Of a stretch of DNA of 9,396 nt, positions 7,390 to 9,396 are shown piece by piece. The stretch's first letter is position 1. Each line of letters begins with the position of its first letter. Source of the DNA: an uncultured Ignavibacteria bacterium. GTDB taxonomy: Bacteria; Bacteroidota; Ignavibacteria; Ignavibacteriales; Melioribacteraceae. Under the pieces are notes generated by a model that made no database searches, was not told the origin of the DNA, and worked only from the letters and a program-made list of their open reading frames with translations. The stretch lies in contig CALGLM010000315.1 of assembly GCA_937930275.1 (NCBI GenBank), positions 1 to 9,396 of the forward strand, given 5' to 3'. Made by a program: the position numbers and the translations under genes.

Positions 7390-7420
7390 AACTATTTTAT
7401 TAAAATAGTTTTATTATTTT
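7386..7420 (+). terminator. Likely intrinsic terminator of the HEPN/MNT operon
   Basis: A perfect inverted repeat with 13-bp arms (7386-7398 and 7402-7414) and a 3-base ATT loop, followed by a T-rich stretch to 7420. The stem holds a single G-C pair but is long. It begins at the base before the MNT stop codon TAA (7387-7389). The hairpin is symmetric, but there is no matching T-run on the other strand for a gene from the right. Confidence 0.7.
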
Positions 7421-7468
7421 AGCTTTACTAATATCTAATTTTTTATTCAAAAATTTATAATACTAAGC

Positions 7469-7939
7469 ATGAAGACTGCAATTTTTGTAGATGTTCAAAA
7501 CATTTATTACACAACCAAAGAACATTATAATTTAAATTTTAACTATAAAATTTTTATTGAGTATATTTCCGAAAGCCATGAAATTATAAAAGCAATTGCA
7601 TATGCCATTAATAAAAACGATCCTAAACAAAAACAATTTCAACGGACTTTGGAAAGCTTTGGTTTTGAAGTAAAGCTTAAACCATTTATTAAACGTGGTG
7701 ACGGCTCGGCTAAAGGGGATTGGGATGTAGGTATTACTATTGATATTCTTGAGTATGCTCCTGTTTGCGATAAAATAATACTCCTATCCGGAGACGGTGA
7801 TTTCGATTTACTTGTTAAAAAAGTAATAGATAAGTACGGCGTAATAGTTGAAGTTTTTGGCGTTAAAGAATTAACTTCCGATTCACTTATTAATTCAGCA
7901 TCTATATTTACGCCTATTTCAAGATCATTTTTGTTTTGA
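7469..7939 (+). CDS. NYN domain (LabA/DUF88-like, PIN-fold) putative ribonuclease
   Basis: A 156-residue single-domain cytoplasmic protein. The N-terminal strand AIFVDVQNIYY carries Asp8 and Asn11. KGDWDVGITIDI (83-94) carries Asp84 and Asp86, and LLSGDGDFDLLV (106-117) carries Asp109, Asp111 and Asp113. These are the NYN hallmarks: an acidic cluster binding Mg2+ or Mn2+ in a PIN-like fold, expected to cleave RNA. The acidic residues seem intact, so activity is plausible; the target is unknown. The length is that of a bare NYN domain with no added RNA-binding module. The gene follows the HEPN/MNT terminator by about 50 bases and probably has its own promoter. No Shine-Dalgarno is clear before the ATG at 7469. 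Confidence 0.88.
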   Translation: MKTAIFVDVQNIYYTTKEHYNLNFNYKIFIEYISESHEIIKAIAYAINKNDPKQKQFQRTLESFGFEVKLKPFIKRGDGSAKGDWDVGITIDILEYAPVCDKIILLSGDGDFDLLVKKVIDKYGVIVEVFGVKELTSDSLINSASIFTPISRSFLF

Positions 7940-7991
7940 TAAATATATTTTAGAATAATACATTAAAACAAAAAAAATTATTGCCGCAATC

Positions 7992-8074
7992 ATCCGCTTA
8001 TTATTATTTGTTTACATACACAATACAATTATTGGTTCTTAATAAAATATCTTTTAAAGCAAAAATATCCGCTT
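7992..8074 (+). promoter_or_regulatory. Direct repeat ATCCGCTT upstream of the secreted-protein gene
   Basis: ATCCGCTT occurs at 7992-7999 and again at 8067-8074, 75 bases apart, in the 184-bp gap before the gene at 8124. The core ATCCGC is the one repeated between aspS and the gene at 891. It may be a regulator site or part of a promoter; no known site is recognised. Confidence 0.35.
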
Positions 8075-8112
8075 GTTTTTAATTTCTTTTGTAGTTATCT
8101 TATAAAAATTTT

Positions 8113-8118
8113 AGGAGG
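8113..8118 (+). promoter_or_regulatory. Strong Shine-Dalgarno sequence AGGAGG
   Basis: A consensus AGGAGG lies 5 bases before the ATG at 8124. It is the strongest ribosome site in the window; other genes here have weak or no sites. It suggests high translation of the secreted product and fixes its start just before a signal peptide. Confidence 0.85.
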
Positions 8119-8123
8119 TTTAA

Positions 8124-9396
8124 ATGAAAAAAGTAATAACTTTTTGTTTGTTAGTTATTTTTCAGTTTTCAATATTAATTGAAGCTCAAACTATCATTAC
8201 GATAGGGCAGGTATATAACTTTTCGCAAAGTCAGTCAAGTACCGTTAACTATTTATTTTCCTTAGATAGACCGGGTGAAATAACGCTTTATATCAACAAC
8301 TGGTTATCTACTTACGATTGGGGTACGGATTTTGATCGCATCTATATTTATAATAATGAGGGTGTAGTTATAGGAAGGAATGGATTTTCTACAGTTGAAG
8401 ATCCGTTTTTATTTCACATGTTTGCCTCTAATCAAGGAATGAAGTTTTCTTTGGGTAAAGCCGGCGAATACACAATTGCAGTCCATTCCGGTGTTAAAAG
8501 AAGTGATTGGGGTACCGCCACAACCCAGAACTACGAAATGTCTTTATCTGCTATTTATTGTAACGACCCGTACGAACTAAATGATGATATGCCAAATGCC
8601 ACACTTATAAACATTGGTGAAACCATTACCGCTTATGAATGGCGACAAATAAATACTAATGAAATATGGGGAGATGAAGATTGGTATAAAATTAATATTC
8701 CTTATCCGGGTATTTTGAAGCTTGACTTACAAGACTGGGTAGGAATTTATAACTGGGGAACTGATTTTGACAGATTGCACGTCTATAATGCAGCAGGTAC
8801 CGAAATTGGTTTTCGTGATGGTAACACTTTTTATAGTTGGATGATGGGCTCGCCTAATGATACCGTCCCTTATACTACAAGTATGAATTTATCACAGGCA
8901 GGTACGTACTATCTAAGATTTCACTCGGGGGTTGGTACAAGTACTAAACCATATAAATTAACAACATTTTTTACTCCCGCAAACGATATATACGAACCGA
9001 ACGATAATTTTGCAACGGCTAAATTTATTAATAATAATGACTGGCATGATGCTTTTGAATGGAGGTCGTTAGATAGTACGATGAATGTTGCCGGGGATGA
9101 GGATTATTTTTACTTTTTGGCTGCCGGTAGCGGAACATATAATATTACCTTAAACGGCTGGATACCCATTTACAATTGGGGTGCTAATTATGATTGGATG
9201 ACTATTTACAATGAGAATTTTAATCCGGTAGGTGCTAATCCGTTAGGTTGGATGATGGGAACAAACCCCATTAATTTTAATATTCCTTCTGCAGGTAAAT
9301 ATTATATACAGTTACATTGCGGAGGTACATACTCAATAGAGGGCTATCGATTTATATTAAACGGGTCATTAGTTGGTGTTGATGACGCTAATACTA
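8124..9396 (+). CDS. Secreted protein with three PPC-like WG-rich repeats (3' truncated)
   Basis: The frame stays open for 424 codons to the end of the window. It begins with a signal peptide: Lys2-Lys3, a hydrophobic core at 4-19 and a probable cleavage after Ala21. Three beta-rich repeats follow (about 23-145, 147-282 and 287-412). Repeats 2 and 3 open with NDPYELND and NDIYEPND, then GDEDW or GDEDY, as in bacterial pre-peptidase C-terminal (PPC) domains. Each repeat contains a W-x3-Y-(D/N)-W-G block (Trp60, Trp205, Trp346), and repeats 2 and 3 share WMMG. No catalytic domain is visible. The protein may be a surface or extracellular protein, an adhesin-like protein, or the N-terminal part of a larger enzyme. 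In Bacteroidota relatives a type IX sorting domain would be at the missing C terminus. The function is unknown. Confidence 0.88.
   Translation, partial: MKKVITFCLLVIFQFSILIEAQTIITIGQVYNFSQSQSSTVNYLFSLDRPGEITLYINNWLSTYDWGTDFDRIYIYNNEGVVIGRNGFSTVEDPFLFHMFASNQGMKFSLGKAGEYTIAVHSGVKRSDWGTATTQNYEMSLSAIYCNDPYELNDDMPNATLINIGETITAYEWRQINTNEIWGDEDWYKINIPYPGILKLDLQDWVGIYNWGTDFDRLHVYNAAGTEIGFRDGNTFYSWMMGSPNDTVPYTTSMNLSQAGTYYLRFHSGVGTSTKPYKLTTFFTPANDIYEPNDNFATAKFINNNDWHDAFEWRSLDSTMNVAGDEDYFYFLAAGSGTYNITLNGWIPIYNWGANYDWMTIYNENFNPVGANPLGWMMGTNPINFNIPSAGKYYIQLHCGGTYSIEGYRFILNGSLVGVDDANT
8190..9359 (+). repeat. Three tandem protein-level repeats of about 140 codons
   Basis: The repeats lie at about 8190-8558, 8562-8969 and 8982-9359. 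The Trp-x3-Tyr-x-Trp-Gly block falls at residues 60-67, 205-212 and 346-353, a period of 145 then 141 residues. The first two also share TDFDR right after the block and an HSGV motif (121-124 and 267-270); the third has HCGG (398-401). Repeat 1 lacks the ND-x-YE-x-ND and GDED opening. Divergence at the DNA level suggests an old duplication rather than recent copying. Confidence 0.75.

Noticed and set aside
8001..8040. TTTG at about 8006-8009 with a TATTGGTT 19 bases later as a Bacteroidota-type promoter for the secreted gene
   Set aside because: The downstream half matches TAnnTTTG poorly, so it is not listed as a promoter.

Overview
This is an AT-rich window (by eye about 30% G+C) that looks like a whole short-read assembly contig. 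The first 47 bases are Illumina adapter, not genome. Gene content suggests a free-living bacterium of the Bacteroidota/Ignavibacteriota (FCB) kind: a bacterial-type AspRS, a large multi-PAS hybrid histidine kinase, and a secreted protein built of PPC-like repeats. This placement is an inference; no rRNA or other decisive marker is present.

Layout. Positions 48-628 (minus strand) hold the N-terminal third of aspS, cut off by the adapter. A 262-bp divergent intergenic region (629-890) follows, with several short inverted repeats sharing the core TATCCGC. Next on the plus strand is a cysteine-containing protein of unknown function (891-1607). A two-gene signalling operon comes after it: a 1154-aa soluble hybrid kinase (PAS-PAS-PAS-GAF-HisKA-HATPase-REC, 1727-5191) and, 10 bases later, a 402-aa REC-HisKA-HATPase protein (5202-6410). 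Then comes a HEPN/MNT pair of the HI0074/HI0073 type (6658-7083 and 7084-7389), probably a toxin-antitoxin module, closed by a 13-bp AT-rich hairpin overlapping the last stop codon. A NYN/PIN-like putative RNase follows (7469-7939). Last is the start of a secreted protein with three WG-rich repeats (8124 to the window end, open at the 3' side).

How the genes work together. The two kinases are almost certainly one intracellular signalling pathway, but no HPt or output regulator is encoded here. The HEPN toxin, its MNT partner and the NYN protein all belong to families linked to RNA cleavage or its control, but the hairpin separates the NYN gene from the pair. The remaining genes look unrelated. 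I found no tRNA, rRNA, CRISPR array or insertion sequence. The least-explained signals are the recurring intergenic ATCCGC element, the folded region before the gene at 891, and the three-repeat secreted protein.
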